Shown here piece by piece: positions 24,577 to 32,602 of a stretch of 43,159 nt of DNA; the stretch's first letter is position 1; each line of letters starts with the position of its first letter. The notes under the pieces were generated by a model, which saw nothing but the letters and a program-made list of their open reading frames with translations, ran no database searches and had not been told where the DNA came from. The translations under genes and the position numbers were made by a program. This DNA comes from Actinomadura sp. HBU206391. GTDB taxonomy: Bacteria > Actinomycetota > Actinomycetes > Streptosporangiales > Streptosporangiaceae. The DNA is taken from positions 1 through 43,159 of the forward strand of contig NZ_JABVEB010000044.1 in the NCBI RefSeq assembly GCF_014323665.1. The letters run 5' to 3'.

Positions 24577-24652
24577 CCCCTCGCCCGGTCACGTGGCTTG
24601 TTGCCTTGCCGATCACGTGTGGTGGGCGGTGACGACACAGCGAGGAGAGCGC

Positions 24653-25120
24653 GTGACAGAGGTCGACGCGACGATGGCCAGGATCGGCGAAGGCATCGGC
24701 CTGGGCCACAGCGGCGACCGGGCGGCCGCACGGCGCCTGTTCGCCGACCTCTGGGAGGAGATCGGCGATGACGGCGACGCCCTCCACCGATGCGCGCTCG
24801 CGCACTCGATGGCCGATGTGCAAGACGACGTACGCGAGGAACTGGCCTGGGATCTGCGCGCTCTGGAGGCGGCCGACCGGATCACCGACGAGCGGGCGCG
24901 GCACGCAGGCGTCACGAGCCCGGTCAGTGCCTTCTATCCGTCATTGCACCTCAACCTCGGCGAGGCGTACCGCAAGCTCGGCGATGTCGATCGCGCGCGG
25001 GACCACCTGCGGCGCGGGCGCGCGGCCGTCGGCGCCCTGCCAGATGACGGCTATGGGCAGATGATCAAGGGCGGGCTCGATCGGCTCGCCGAGCGACTGC
25101 CCGGTGGCCCCGCGGCTTAG
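24653..25120 (+). CDS. tetratricopeptide-repeat-like protein
   Basis: This 155-residue all-helical protein has paired helices resembling TPR units (AARRLFADLWEEIGDDGDAL, FYPSLHLNLGEAYRKLGDVD with RARDHLRRGRAAV). The start GTG 24653 has GAGGAG upstream. No signal peptide or membrane helix is seen. It follows the DUF397 gene by 76 bases on the same strand. Such proteins mediate protein contacts; a specific partner cannot be named. Confidence 0.75.
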   Translation: MTEVDATMARIGEGIGLGHSGDRAAARRLFADLWEEIGDDGDALHRCALAHSMADVQDDVREELAWDLRALEAADRITDERARHAGVTSPVSAFYPSLHLNLGEAYRKLGDVDRARDHLRRGRAAVGALPDDGYGQMIKGGLDRLAERLPGGPAA

Positions 25121-25177
25121 CGACGTCACGGCATCTCGCTCCGGAAGTCCTTCGGTGCGGGCCCGTCCTCTCTCGTG

Positions 25178-26416
25178 TCAGGGAGTGAATCCGCCGAACC
25201 CCGTCTCGATCTGGCCGCCCTTGAGCAGGATGGTGCCGAAGACCCGCACCCGCCCGGTCTCCAGGTCGGCGAGATGGCCTCGCTCGCCCATGGTGAACAG
25301 ATGGTCGGCGTCTGGCGCCGTGGCATCGAGCGGCCAGGCCGTGGAGATGAAGACGGTCGACCGGCCCGCCCATCCGACGCGCGCGGCAGGCCAGGTGTTC
25401 CCGGGCATCTGAACCTTCCGCGTGCCGACCGGCTTACCGGTGCGCACGTCCACGAGCATGACCCGATCGAGTCGCGGCGCGGGTCCGTCTTGCACTCCGG
25501 GCGGCAGGCCGGGCAGCGTGGCGAGCGTGTGCCCGTCGGGCGCGACCATGTTGCCTCCCCCGCCCAGATGCACCTTGGGGCTGAGCCGCACGCGTTCGCG
25601 CAGCACGCCGTCAGGGCCGGCGAGCAGAAGCGTCGTGCGCCCCTTCCGGCTCTCGGCGAGGGTGACGGTCGAGGCGTCCCGGCCAAGGCCGACCACCCAG
25701 CTGCCGGGGAGCTTGTGGACTTTTCCGGTCGTGGTGTCGGCCAGCAGCGCACGATCAGCCGTGGCGGAGTGGAAGGAGATGGCGAGCCGCCGGCCGTCCC
25801 CCGAGAACGCGAGCGCGGCCGGGGTCCGGTGCAGATCGGCCACCGGAACCCGCTGCGCGACGACCGCGACCTGGCCGGACGTCAGGTCCCGGACGACGAA
25901 CCGCTCGTCCGCCTGACGGTAATAGGCGATCTGCCGCCCGTCGTCGCTGATCTGGAGCGGCGCGGAGCCGTTCATGTACGTGTCCGTCCGCACCGTGTGG
26001 GCGCCGAGCCCGTCGGCCACGCGCCACTGCCTGCCGGACCTGCCGACCACCCGCCATTGTGCGCACTCGCCCGCGGGCGGGTTCCGGCTCATGTCCCCGA
26101 CCCGCCGGCAGAAGTCGAGGAAGGCGTACTTCATCGGCTCGACCGGTCCGGCGGGCAGCGGCCCGGGAAGGGCGCCGGTGTTGAGCACGTTCTTCGTCGG
26201 GCTCGTCACCTCCCTGGACTTGGGTTCGCCGCCGCCGGCCAGTGACCCGGCGACGGCGACCGCCGCCACGCCGGCGGCCACGGCGGGCACCGCGAGGAGC
26301 CGTGTCCGGTTGCGGCGGCGGGCACGGTCGCGGGCGTCCGCCACGACGCGGCCGGCCAGGTCGGTCTGCGGCGCCCTCTCCGCCAGCTCGTTCAGCGCGT
26401 CGTGCAGGCGGGTCAT
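25178..26416 (-). CDS. membrane-anchored beta-propeller-like protein, partner of the SigE-type sigma factor
   Basis: This 412-residue protein begins with a cytoplasmic segment of about 40 residues (LHDALNELAERAPQTDLAGR, then basic RARRRNRTR), one transmembrane helix (LLAVPAVAAGVAAVAVAGSLAG), and a large extracytoplasmic part. That part has repeated blade-like units such as LQISDDGRQIAYYR, LAFSGDGRRLAIS, MVAPDGHTLATLPG, resembling TolB/WD-like propellers. Its ATG overlaps the sigma-factor stop by four bases. The topology is that of an anti-sigma factor or sensor, but no ZAS zinc motif is visible, so the regulatory role is inference from gene order. It has no recognised enzyme motif. Confidence 0.78.
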   Translation of the reverse strand: MTRLHDALNELAERAPQTDLAGRVVADARDRARRRNRTRLLAVPAVAAGVAAVAVAGSLAGGGEPKSREVTSPTKNVLNTGALPGPLPAGPVEPMKYAFLDFCRRVGDMSRNPPAGECAQWRVVGRSGRQWRVADGLGAHTVRTDTYMNGSAPLQISDDGRQIAYYRQADERFVVRDLTSGQVAVVAQRVPVADLHRTPAALAFSGDGRRLAISFHSATADRALLADTTTGKVHKLPGSWVVGLGRDASTVTLAESRKGRTTLLLAGPDGVLRERVRLSPKVHLGGGGNMVAPDGHTLATLPGLPPGVQDGPAPRLDRVMLVDVRTGKPVGTRKVQMPGNTWPAARVGWAGRSTVFISTAWPLDATAPDADHLFTMGERGHLADLETGRVRVFGTILLKGGQIETGFGGFTP

Positions 26417-26949
26417 CGGGCCACCTCCGTGGTCGCGGTCTCGGCGTCGGCGAGGAGGTCGGCAAGGCCCGGTTCCAGGGCCCGCAGCCGGGACAGCGCG
26501 CGGTGGGTCTGGCTCTTGACGGTGCCGATCGAGCAGTCCAGCAGCGTCGCCGTCTCGGCCTCGGAGCAGTCCTCGTAGAACCGCAGCACGATGACGGCGC
26601 GCTGCCGCGGCGCGAGCCGCCGCAGTGCCTGCCACAGCATCATCGTGCGCAACGAGTCGTCGGCGAAGTCCGGGTGGCCCTCCGGCTCGGGAGGCTCGGC
26701 GCTCGGATGGTCCCGGTGCCTGCCCCGGCTCCGCCACCACCCGATGTGCTCGTGGTAGAGCACCTTCCGTACGTACGCCTCCGGATTGCCCGAGGTCGCC
26801 ACCCGCTGCCAGCGCACCGCCACACGTACGAGCGCGCTCTGCAGCAGGTCCTCGGCGAGATGCGCGTCCCCGGTGAGCAGATATGCCGAGCGCATCAGCG
26901 CCTGCTCCCGAGCGGCCACGAACTCCGCAAGCCCGTCATACCGCGCCAT
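26413..26949 (-). CDS. SigE-family ECF RNA polymerase sigma factor
   Basis: This 178-residue protein has the actinobacterial SigE-family order: sigma region 2 (FVAAREQALMRSAYLLTGDA, LAEDLLQSALVRVAVRW, AYVRKVLYHEHIGWWR) and region 4 with the HTH (RQRAVIVLRFYEDCSEAETA, TLLDCSIGTVKSQTHRALSR). ATG 26949 is preceded by GGGAGG. A consensus-like ECF promoter lies just upstream, suggesting it transcribes its own operon. The overlapping downstream membrane protein is the probable regulator. Confidence 0.94.
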   Translation of the reverse strand: MARYDGLAEFVAAREQALMRSAYLLTGDAHLAEDLLQSALVRVAVRWQRVATSGNPEAYVRKVLYHEHIGWWRSRGRHRDHPSAEPPEPEGHPDFADDSLRTMMLWQALRRLAPRQRAVIVLRFYEDCSEAETATLLDCSIGTVKSQTHRALSRLRALEPGLADLLADAETATTEVAR

Positions 26950-26969
26950 CGCACCTCCCACCCGTTATA

Positions 26970-26995
26970 AACGCCGGTCGGAGAGCACAGGTTGG
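26970..26995 (-). promoter_or_regulatory. ECF-type promoter of the sigma-factor operon
   Basis: On the minus strand CCAACC (26995-26990) is followed after exactly 16 bases by CGTT (26973-26970). The AAC -35 and CGTT -10 elements are the general ECF signature. Transcription would start about 12-15 bases before the sigma gene, leaving room for its ribosome-binding site. Confidence 0.55.
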
Positions 26996-27031
26996 CACCT
27001 TGGGCGAAGTTCTTCGCCGTACCTCAGCGGA

Positions 27032-27418
27032 CTAAGGGGCGGCACCCGGGCCGAAGTCCTCCGGTCCGAACAGCTTGCGGACCTCGGACTCGCCGTCCCA
27101 GCCCGCCCAGTGCCTTCTGTGCAGTTCCATGAAGTCCGTGGCCGCCTTGATCGCCTCTTCCCTGGAGTTCACCTCGATCAGCGCATAGCTGGCGATCATC
27201 TCCTTGGACTCGGTGAAGGGTCCGTCGGTCACGGAGATCCTGCCTCCCGACAGCCGCACCCGGGCTCCCGTAGCGCTCGGGGCGAGTCCCGCGGTGTCGA
27301 GGAGCACACCCGCCTTGGTCGCCTCTTCCCCGTACTCGGTGATGGCGTCCATGAGCTCCCTGGGCGGCGCGCCGATCGCGGGGTTCTCCTCGGTCTTGAG
27401 CAACAGGATGTATCGCAT
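27032..27418 (-). CDS. YCII-related (DGPF-domain) protein
   Basis: This 128-residue soluble protein shows the family pattern MRYILLLKTEE, LSGGRISVTDGPFTESKEMI and ALIEVNSREEAIKAA. The fold is ferredoxin-like. In many actinobacteria such proteins sit beside an ECF sigma factor; here the SigE-type gene starts about 80 bases away but is not in the same operon. ATG 27418 is chosen as the start of the conserved fold; in-frame starts at 27436 and 27493 would add unconserved basic residues. Function unproven. Confidence 0.88.
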   Translation of the reverse strand: MRYILLLKTEENPAIGAPPRELMDAITEYGEEATKAGVLLDTAGLAPSATGARVRLSGGRISVTDGPFTESKEMIASYALIEVNSREEAIKAATDFMELHRRHWAGWDGESEVRKLFGPEDFGPGAAP

Positions 27419-27634
27419 CGTTCGTCTCGTCCTCTCCATGGGTCGGCGGCCGGGGTTCTTCGCCTGGTCGCGACCGGATTGTGGAATCACCATATTTGAG
27501 CCGCTGGGAGCGGGTGCCGGTGGAGAAATTGGGCGTTACGTCCCAGATGCCCGGGACCTTAGGCCCTGATACGAAACAGACCGTTGTGGGCAGCATGAGG
27601 TAGGCCTGCGAGACGAGCGAGGGAGCTCCGAGCG

Positions 27635-27745
27635 GACAACCTTCGAAAGAAGGAGTCCGACGGACGGGCTGAGAGGCCGGAAGGCCGAAAGGCCGTACGG
27701 CGACCTCCAACACCTGATCCGGGCAATTCCGGCGTAGGGAAATCG
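27635..27745 (+). promoter_or_regulatory. TPP (THI-box) riboswitch aptamer
   Basis: The conserved elements are all present in order: P2 left arm GGAG at 27652-27655; P3 as GUCC (27655-27658) with GGGC (27666-27669); CUGAGA at 27669-27674; a variable P3a hairpin GGCC-GGAA-GGCC; P2 right arm CUCC at 27705-27708; ACCUGAUC at 27712-27719; the P5 hairpin CCGG-GCAAUU-CCGG; and GCGUAGGGAA at 27732-27741. The outer P1 stem is not clear, so the 5' boundary is approximate. It is on the plus strand and the next gene downstream is ftsH, not a thiamine gene. Confidence 0.9.
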
Positions 27746-27783
27746 CCTCGTAGGTCTTTTCCACGGTCGGTTCGAGGCATCCT

Positions 27784-27805
27784 GACCGCTCGGGCGGCGA
27801 GCGTC
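27784..27805 (+). terminator. stem-loop between TPP riboswitch and ftsH
   Basis: CGCTCG (27787-27792) and CGAGCG (27798-27803) form a perfect 6-bp stem with a 5-base loop, and CGGTC (27764-27768) can alternatively pair with GACCG (27784-27788). Two mutually exclusive hairpins after an aptamer are what an expression platform would look like. There is no U-tract, so a terminator is only one possibility. The rest of 27743-27935 shows no gene. Confidence 0.35.
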
Positions 27806-27935
27806 GCGCGCGGCAACGAGCCGGTCAAAGCCTATGGCGCGCCCACGACCAGGCGACCGCCCGGTCCGTTGGGACGGGCCCAGGGGGACCCCATATGAGC
27901 GCAGGACATCTCGCGACGACACGGTACGGGCGCCG

Positions 27936-29918
27936 ATGACCACTCGGGTACGGCTCCCGTTCCGCCATGCGACGAGATCGGCCCGGCCGAGGCCGCCGCG
28001 CGAACCGCCGAGGCCGCCGGGCGAGCCGCCGCCGACCCCGCCGGAGCAACCGACGCCGTGGCAGCGCTGGCTGCTGCCCATGTTGATCGCGACCATGTTC
28101 CTGTTACTGATCGGGCCGGCTCTGTTCTCCCCACCCGCGCAGCAGAGGGCGACCTACAGCGACCTGATGTCCAAGGTGAACGCCGGTCAGGTGAGCTCGG
28201 TGTCGATCGACGACAAGGGCGGCGTGCAGGGAAAGCTGACCGACGGCAGGTCGTTCACCAGCCAGATCCCGACCGCCCTCGGGAACACCCAGCTCGCACA
28301 GCGGCTGGAGGCCAAGCACGTCCAGATCACCGCGACGCGCAGCGGGGGGTCATGGAGCTCCTTGCTGCTCAGCCTGCTTCCGCTGTTCATCATCTTCGGG
28401 CTGTTCCTGTGGCTCGGCCGGCACGGTCAGCAGTCACTGGCGAGCGGCATCGGCGGATTCGGCCGCTCCAAGGCAAAGATCATCGAGGCGGAGCGGCCGA
28501 CCACCCGGTTCACCGACGTGGCCGGCTACGACGGTGTCAAGCAGGAGATCAGCGAGATGGTCGACTTCCTGCGCGATCCCGGGCGGTACAGCGCCGCGGG
28601 CGCCAAGCCACCGCGCGGCGTGATCATGGTCGGACCGCCCGGCACCGGCAAGACGCTGCTGGCCCGCGCCGTGGCGGGCGAGGCCGAAGTGGCGTTCCTG
28701 TCCGTGACCGGCTCGGCCTTCGTGGAGATGTTCGTCGGCGTGGGGGCCTCCCGGGTCCGCGACATGTTCGACAACGCGCGCAAACGTGCCCCGTCGATCA
28801 TCTTCATCGACGAGATCGACGCTATCGGCGGCAAGCGCGGCGGAATCGGGATGGGCGGGCACGAGGAGCGCGAACAGACCCTCAACCAGTTGCTCGCCGA
28901 GATGGACGGCTTCGACCAGGGCAGCGGCATCGTCGTCCTCGCCGCCACCAACCGGCCGGAGTCCCTGGACGCCGCGCTACTGCGGCCGGGCCGGTTCGAC
29001 CGCCAGGTCACTGTGCCGTTGCCCAACCAGTCCGAACGGGCCGCGATCCTGTCCGTCCACGCCATGGGCAAGCGCCTGGCGCCGGACGTCGATCTGGATG
29101 TGATCGCGCGTGGCACACCGGGCTTCTCGGGCGCCGACCTGGCCAACCTCGCGAACGAGGGGGCCATCAACGCGGTGCGGGCCGGACGGACCGTCATCGA
29201 TGCCAATGATCTCGACCAGGCCCGTGACCGGGTGCTGCTGGGCCGCCGTGAGGCCTCGAACGCGCTGCTGCCCGACGAACGGCACGCGGTGGCCGTGCAC
29301 GAGTCCGGCCACGCGCTGCTCGCGGCGCTGTGCGAGCACGCCGACCCGGTCGCCAAGGTGACGATCCTGCCCGCCGGCGTGGCGCTCGGCGTGACCGAGC
29401 AGCTTCCCGAGGCCGAGCGGCACCTCTACAGCGAGGCGTACCTGATCGACCTGCTCACCGTACGGCTCGGCGGCCGGGCGGCCGAGCTGGTCGTGTTCGG
29501 GCAGGGCTCCACCGGAGCGGCCAACGATCTCGCCGGCGCCACCCAGATCGCCGGGCGCATGGTGCGCGAGTTCGGCCTGTCGCCGGCGCTCGGCCCCGTG
29601 GGGTACGGCTCCACGACGCCCCATGGCCTCGGTGAGGCGCCTGAGGAGACGCCGCTGCGGCTGCCGTACTCCGAGCACACCCAGGAGCTCATCGACGCCG
29701 AGGTCGCGAGCCTCCTCCGCCACGCCGAGCAACGGGCCACCGGCCTGCTGGACGCCCATCGCGGCGCGCTCGACCGGCTCGCGGCGACCCTCCTCGAGGA
29801 CGAGACCGTCGACGGCGATGTCGTCGTCAAGGTGCTGAGGAACCACCCGCCCGCGGACGGTTCGGCCCGCCGGGCTGCCGGTCGGGCCGTCCCCGCCCGG
29901 CATCTCAGCGAGAAGTGA
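27936..29918 (+). CDS. ftsH: FtsH-family ATP-dependent zinc metalloprotease
   Basis: This 660-residue membrane-anchored AAA+ protease degrades membrane and regulatory proteins. The N-terminus is Pro/Arg-rich (residues 17-40), followed by TM1 (46-65), the extracytoplasmic FtsH_ext domain (66-140), and TM2 (142-160). The AAA domain has Walker A GPPGTGKT at 233-240, Walker B IIFIDEID at 288-295 and the arginine-finger region RPGRFDR at 350-356. The protease site is HESGH at 455-459, with the third zinc ligand in TGAANDLAGA. ATG 27936 lacks a strong ribosome-binding site; an in-frame ATG at 27834 would add 34 unconserved residues. Sequence drift from textbook FtsH (DVAGYDGVKQEI) suggests a second, accessory copy (inference). 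Confidence 0.95.
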   Translation: MTTRVRLPFRHATRSARPRPPREPPRPPGEPPPTPPEQPTPWQRWLLPMLIATMFLLLIGPALFSPPAQQRATYSDLMSKVNAGQVSSVSIDDKGGVQGKLTDGRSFTSQIPTALGNTQLAQRLEAKHVQITATRSGGSWSSLLLSLLPLFIIFGLFLWLGRHGQQSLASGIGGFGRSKAKIIEAERPTTRFTDVAGYDGVKQEISEMVDFLRDPGRYSAAGAKPPRGVIMVGPPGTGKTLLARAVAGEAEVAFLSVTGSAFVEMFVGVGASRVRDMFDNARKRAPSIIFIDEIDAIGGKRGGIGMGGHEEREQTLNQLLAEMDGFDQGSGIVVLAATNRPESLDAALLRPGRFDRQVTVPLPNQSERAAILSVHAMGKRLAPDVDLDVIARGTPGFSGADLANLANEGAINAVRAGRTVIDANDLDQARDRVLLGRREASNALLPDERHAVAVHESGHALLAALCEHADPVAKVTILPAGVALGVTEQLPEAERHLYSEAYLIDLLTVRLGGRAAELVVFGQGSTGAANDLAGATQIAGRMVREFGLSPALGPVGYGSTTPHGLGEAPEETPLRLPYSEHTQELIDAEVASLLRHAEQRATGLLDAHRGALDRLAATLLEDETVDGDVVVKVLRNHPPADGSARRAAGRAVPARHLSEK

Positions 29919-29974
29919 GGCCCCTATGGATGAAGGTGCCGCTTCGCGTCCGAGCCCGGTGGCAGGATGCCGAC

Positions 29975-30907
29975 ATGTCACAAGAAGACACCCCACCGCA
30001 TGGCACAGCCGGGGGCCTGCCGATAACCGTCATCACCGAGGACGGGCTGGAGCACTCCCAGATCTCCGCCGAGGAGCTCGCAGGCCTGATCGCACGGCTC
30101 GGCGAACCCGGCGCCGGCCACCTGGTGGCCGATCGCGTCCCGGCCCGGCCTGAGGTGTATCTGCAGGCCTCGCGCGAAGGGGCAGGGCCCTACGAGATCG
30201 AGGTCCGCGACGGCTTCGCCGAGCAGCCGCACACCGCGATCGTTCACGATCAGTCGCAGATCACCGCCGCGTTCCTGCTCTGGGCCCGCGGGGAGAAGGC
30301 ATGGCGCGGCGACCACGACTGGCATCAACCACCCGCACCGCCCGACCTCGACCCCGACACCCTTCAGGAGGCCGAGGAGCTGACCATGGAACTCCTCGGC
30401 GGCGGTTTCGGCGGATACGAGGAGATCGTGGAGTCGGTGGCGGACTACTTCACCGACTCGGGCGAACAGCCGGTGACGACCGAGCAGGCACGCCTCGTCG
30501 TCGCACCGCTGTGGCAGGCCCGGCTGGCCGAGCAGGAGACATGGCCGGAGATCACCGACGCCGACCGGGTCGAGGTCGCGTTCGACCGACTCTGGGATCG
30601 TGGCATCACCGCGGAGATGAACTTCAGCTGCTGCCAGAACTGCGGCGTCGCCGAGATCAGGGAAGAGGCCGACGAGGACGCCCGCGGGTATGTCTTCTTT
30701 CACGCCCAGGACAGCGAGAGGGCCGCGGCCGGTGCAGGGCTGATGCTGGCCTATGGCGCGTTCGACGACACGGCCGAGGACGCGGCGATCGGCCGGGAGG
30801 TCGTGGACGCACTCACCGAGGCAGGGCTGCCGGTCGTCTGGTCCGGCTCGGCGAGCGAGCGCATCCACGTCACGCCGCTCGACTGGCGCAGGCGCCTGCC
30901 GTCCTGA
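29975..30907 (+). CDS. DUF6891-type protein with CCxxC motif
   Basis: This is a 310-residue soluble protein of unknown function. The C-terminal half has the pattern I recall for DUF6891: AEMNFSCCQNCGVAEIREEA, ARGYVFFHAQDSERAA and GLMLAYGAF. The SCCQNC cysteines could bind metal. The N-terminal half contains a short tryptophan-rich segment (EKAWRGDHDWHQPP) and acidic helices. ATG 29975 is preceded by AGGA at 7 bases. It follows ftsH by 56 bases on the same strand and may be co-transcribed with it. Confidence 0.75.
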   Translation: MSQEDTPPHGTAGGLPITVITEDGLEHSQISAEELAGLIARLGEPGAGHLVADRVPARPEVYLQASREGAGPYEIEVRDGFAEQPHTAIVHDQSQITAAFLLWARGEKAWRGDHDWHQPPAPPDLDPDTLQEAEELTMELLGGGFGGYEEIVESVADYFTDSGEQPVTTEQARLVVAPLWQARLAEQETWPEITDADRVEVAFDRLWDRGITAEMNFSCCQNCGVAEIREEADEDARGYVFFHAQDSERAAAGAGLMLAYGAFDDTAEDAAIGREVVDALTEAGLPVVWSGSASERIHVTPLDWRRRLPS

Positions 30908-30945
30908 CGGCGGTCACGTCCCTGACCCGTCCCGTCAGGCACCCG

Positions 30946-31725
30946 TCACATCAGGCTCCCGTCGCGCGACAGCGCGGGGGTACGGCTCACCGTGCGCCCC
31001 GCCGCGCGGGCGAAATCGGCGAACCGGGCGGCGTCGCGCACGGCCGCGCCGCCCGAGTCGTTGTTGAAGTAGACGAAGACGTCCTGGTCGTCGTCCCAGG
31101 TAGCGCAGACGCGCTGCAGCCAGCTCCGCAGGGCCTGGTCGCCGTAGCTCGGCGGCGGATGCGCCATCCCCTCGTGAAACCGCACGTACCCCCAGCGGGC
31201 CGTGCGCCACAGCGGGGTGAGCGGCCGGCCGAGGCGGTCGGTCCAGCACAGCGCGGCACCGCACCGCGTCAGCAGCTCACGAACGTCCTCGGTCCACCAT
31301 GAGGCGTGCCGCGGCTCGACGGCCACCCGGACTTCCGCGGGGAAGCAGCGCAGGCACGCCGCCAGCCGTTCCGGCTCGGCCTGCAGTGTGGGCGGAAGCT
31401 GCACGAGGATCGGTCCGAGCTTCGAGCCGAGACCGGCGGCCGCGCCCAGCAGCCGCCGCACGGGCTCCTCGGGCTCCTTCAGCCGTTTCACATGGGTGAG
31501 GTAACGGCTCGCCTTCACCGCCATCACCAACGTGGGCGGCGTCCGGTCGCGCCAGCTCTCGAAGATCTCCCGCGTCGGCAGCCGGTAGAAGGCGTTGTTG
31601 TTCTCGACCGTGTCGAAACACTCGCCGTAACGCTCCAGCCAGACTCGCTGGGGCAGGCCATGCGGATAGAGCACGCCACGCCAGTCGGCGTACTGCCAAC
31701 CGGAGGTGCCGACGAGCATCGGCAT
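30946..31725 (-). CDS. DUF72 (YecE-like) TIM-barrel protein
   Basis: This 259-residue protein has the DUF72 hallmarks: VGTSGWQYADWRGVLYP at the N-terminus, FDTVENNNAFYRLP, KASRYLTHVKRL, LVQLPPTLQAE, VEPRHASWW, and YVYFNND-like VFVYFNNDSGG at the end. It starts at ATG 31725 with GAGGAG upstream. Biochemical function is unknown for the family; a TIM-barrel enzyme is expected. It is convergent with the DUF6891 gene and not part of a clear operon. Confidence 0.92.
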   Translation of the reverse strand: MPMLVGTSGWQYADWRGVLYPHGLPQRVWLERYGECFDTVENNNAFYRLPTREIFESWRDRTPPTLVMAVKASRYLTHVKRLKEPEEPVRRLLGAAAGLGSKLGPILVQLPPTLQAEPERLAACLRCFPAEVRVAVEPRHASWWTEDVRELLTRCGAALCWTDRLGRPLTPLWRTARWGYVRFHEGMAHPPPSYGDQALRSWLQRVCATWDDDQDVFVYFNNDSGGAAVRDAARFADFARAAGRTVSRTPALSRDGSLM

Positions 31726-31834
31726 GACGGCTCCTCGGGGTCACAGCGGTACGACTCCCCGACCAGCCTGCGCCCCTTCGCACAGCCGTGACCAGGGGCG
31801 CGCGGCCCGCCGCGCCGGGACCTTGGTCCCGGTG

Positions 31835-32602
31835 TCATTCCGGCTTCAGCTGGTGCGTCGCCTGCTCCTGTGACGGGTCGGTGCGCAGCCGCGCGAGCAG
31901 GCCGCCGTCGAGCAACAGCGTGCTGCCGTTTAGCTGCCCGGCCGCGGGCGAACCGAGGAACAGCGCGGCGTCGGCCACCTCGTCCGGGCCCGTGGTGCGC
32001 CCGGTCGGCAGGTCGGCGGCGGCCCGTACGTCGCCGACCACACTCGCCGGCGCGATGCAGACCGCCCGGATCCCCGCGCCGCCCAGCTCGACCGCGATCG
32101 ACCTGGTGAGCGCCTCGATCCCGGCCTTGGTGACGTCGTAGGCGCTCTGGTTCTCGTGCGCGCGGGAGGCTCCGGGCGACGACAGGCTGATGATGACGCC
32201 GCCCCGCCCGGCGTCCCGCCAGTGCCGCGCCGCCCGTACCGACAGCAGGTAGACCGAGCGCAGGTTCGCCGCGATGACCTCGTCCCACTGCCGGGCGCCG
32301 ATGTCGATCAGCGGCGTGCGGTTCCCGGTGATGGCGGCGTTGTTCACGAGCACGTCCAGCCCGCCCGCGCGGTCGATCCGGGCGAACACCTCGTCGGCGA
32401 AGTCCTCGCGGGCCAGGTCTCCGGCCACCGTGGTGACCGCCGGCAGGTCGCCGAAGACCTTCAGGCCCTCCGGGTCCAGGTCCACCGCCAGCACGTCGGC
32501 CCCGGCCCGGGCGAAACCGCAGACGAGCGCTCGCCCGATCATGCCGGCCGCGCCCGTCACCAGGACCCGCTCCCCCGTGTAGTCGAAACGTGCCTCGCTC
32601 AT
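31835..32602 (-). CDS. short-chain dehydrogenase, last gene of the ABC transporter operon
   Basis: This is a 255-residue classical SDR: VTGAAGMIGRAL near residue 15, NNAA in the NNAG position, the serine in LSSPG, and Y-D-V-T-K in SAYDVTKAG. The start ATG 32602 overlaps the upstream permease stop by four bases, so it belongs to the importer operon and may act on the imported compound, for example a sugar or polyol (inference). The long frame that continues upstream to 33304 runs antisense-like through the permease and is rejected. Confidence 0.93.
   Translation of the reverse strand: MSEARFDYTGERVLVTGAAGMIGRALVCGFARAGADVLAVDLDPEGLKVFGDLPAVTTVAGDLAREDFADEVFARIDRAGGLDVLVNNAAITGNRTPLIDIGARQWDEVIAANLRSVYLLSVRAARHWRDAGRGGVIISLSSPGASRAHENQSAYDVTKAGIEALTRSIAVELGGAGIRAVCIAPASVVGDVRAAADLPTGRTTGPDEVADAALFLGSPAAGQLNGSTLLLDGGLLARLRTDPSQEQATHQLKPE

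Noticed and set aside
27559..27828. Minus-strand frames over the riboswitch region
   Set aside because: They are antisense to a structured RNA element and have no ribosome-binding site or family pattern.
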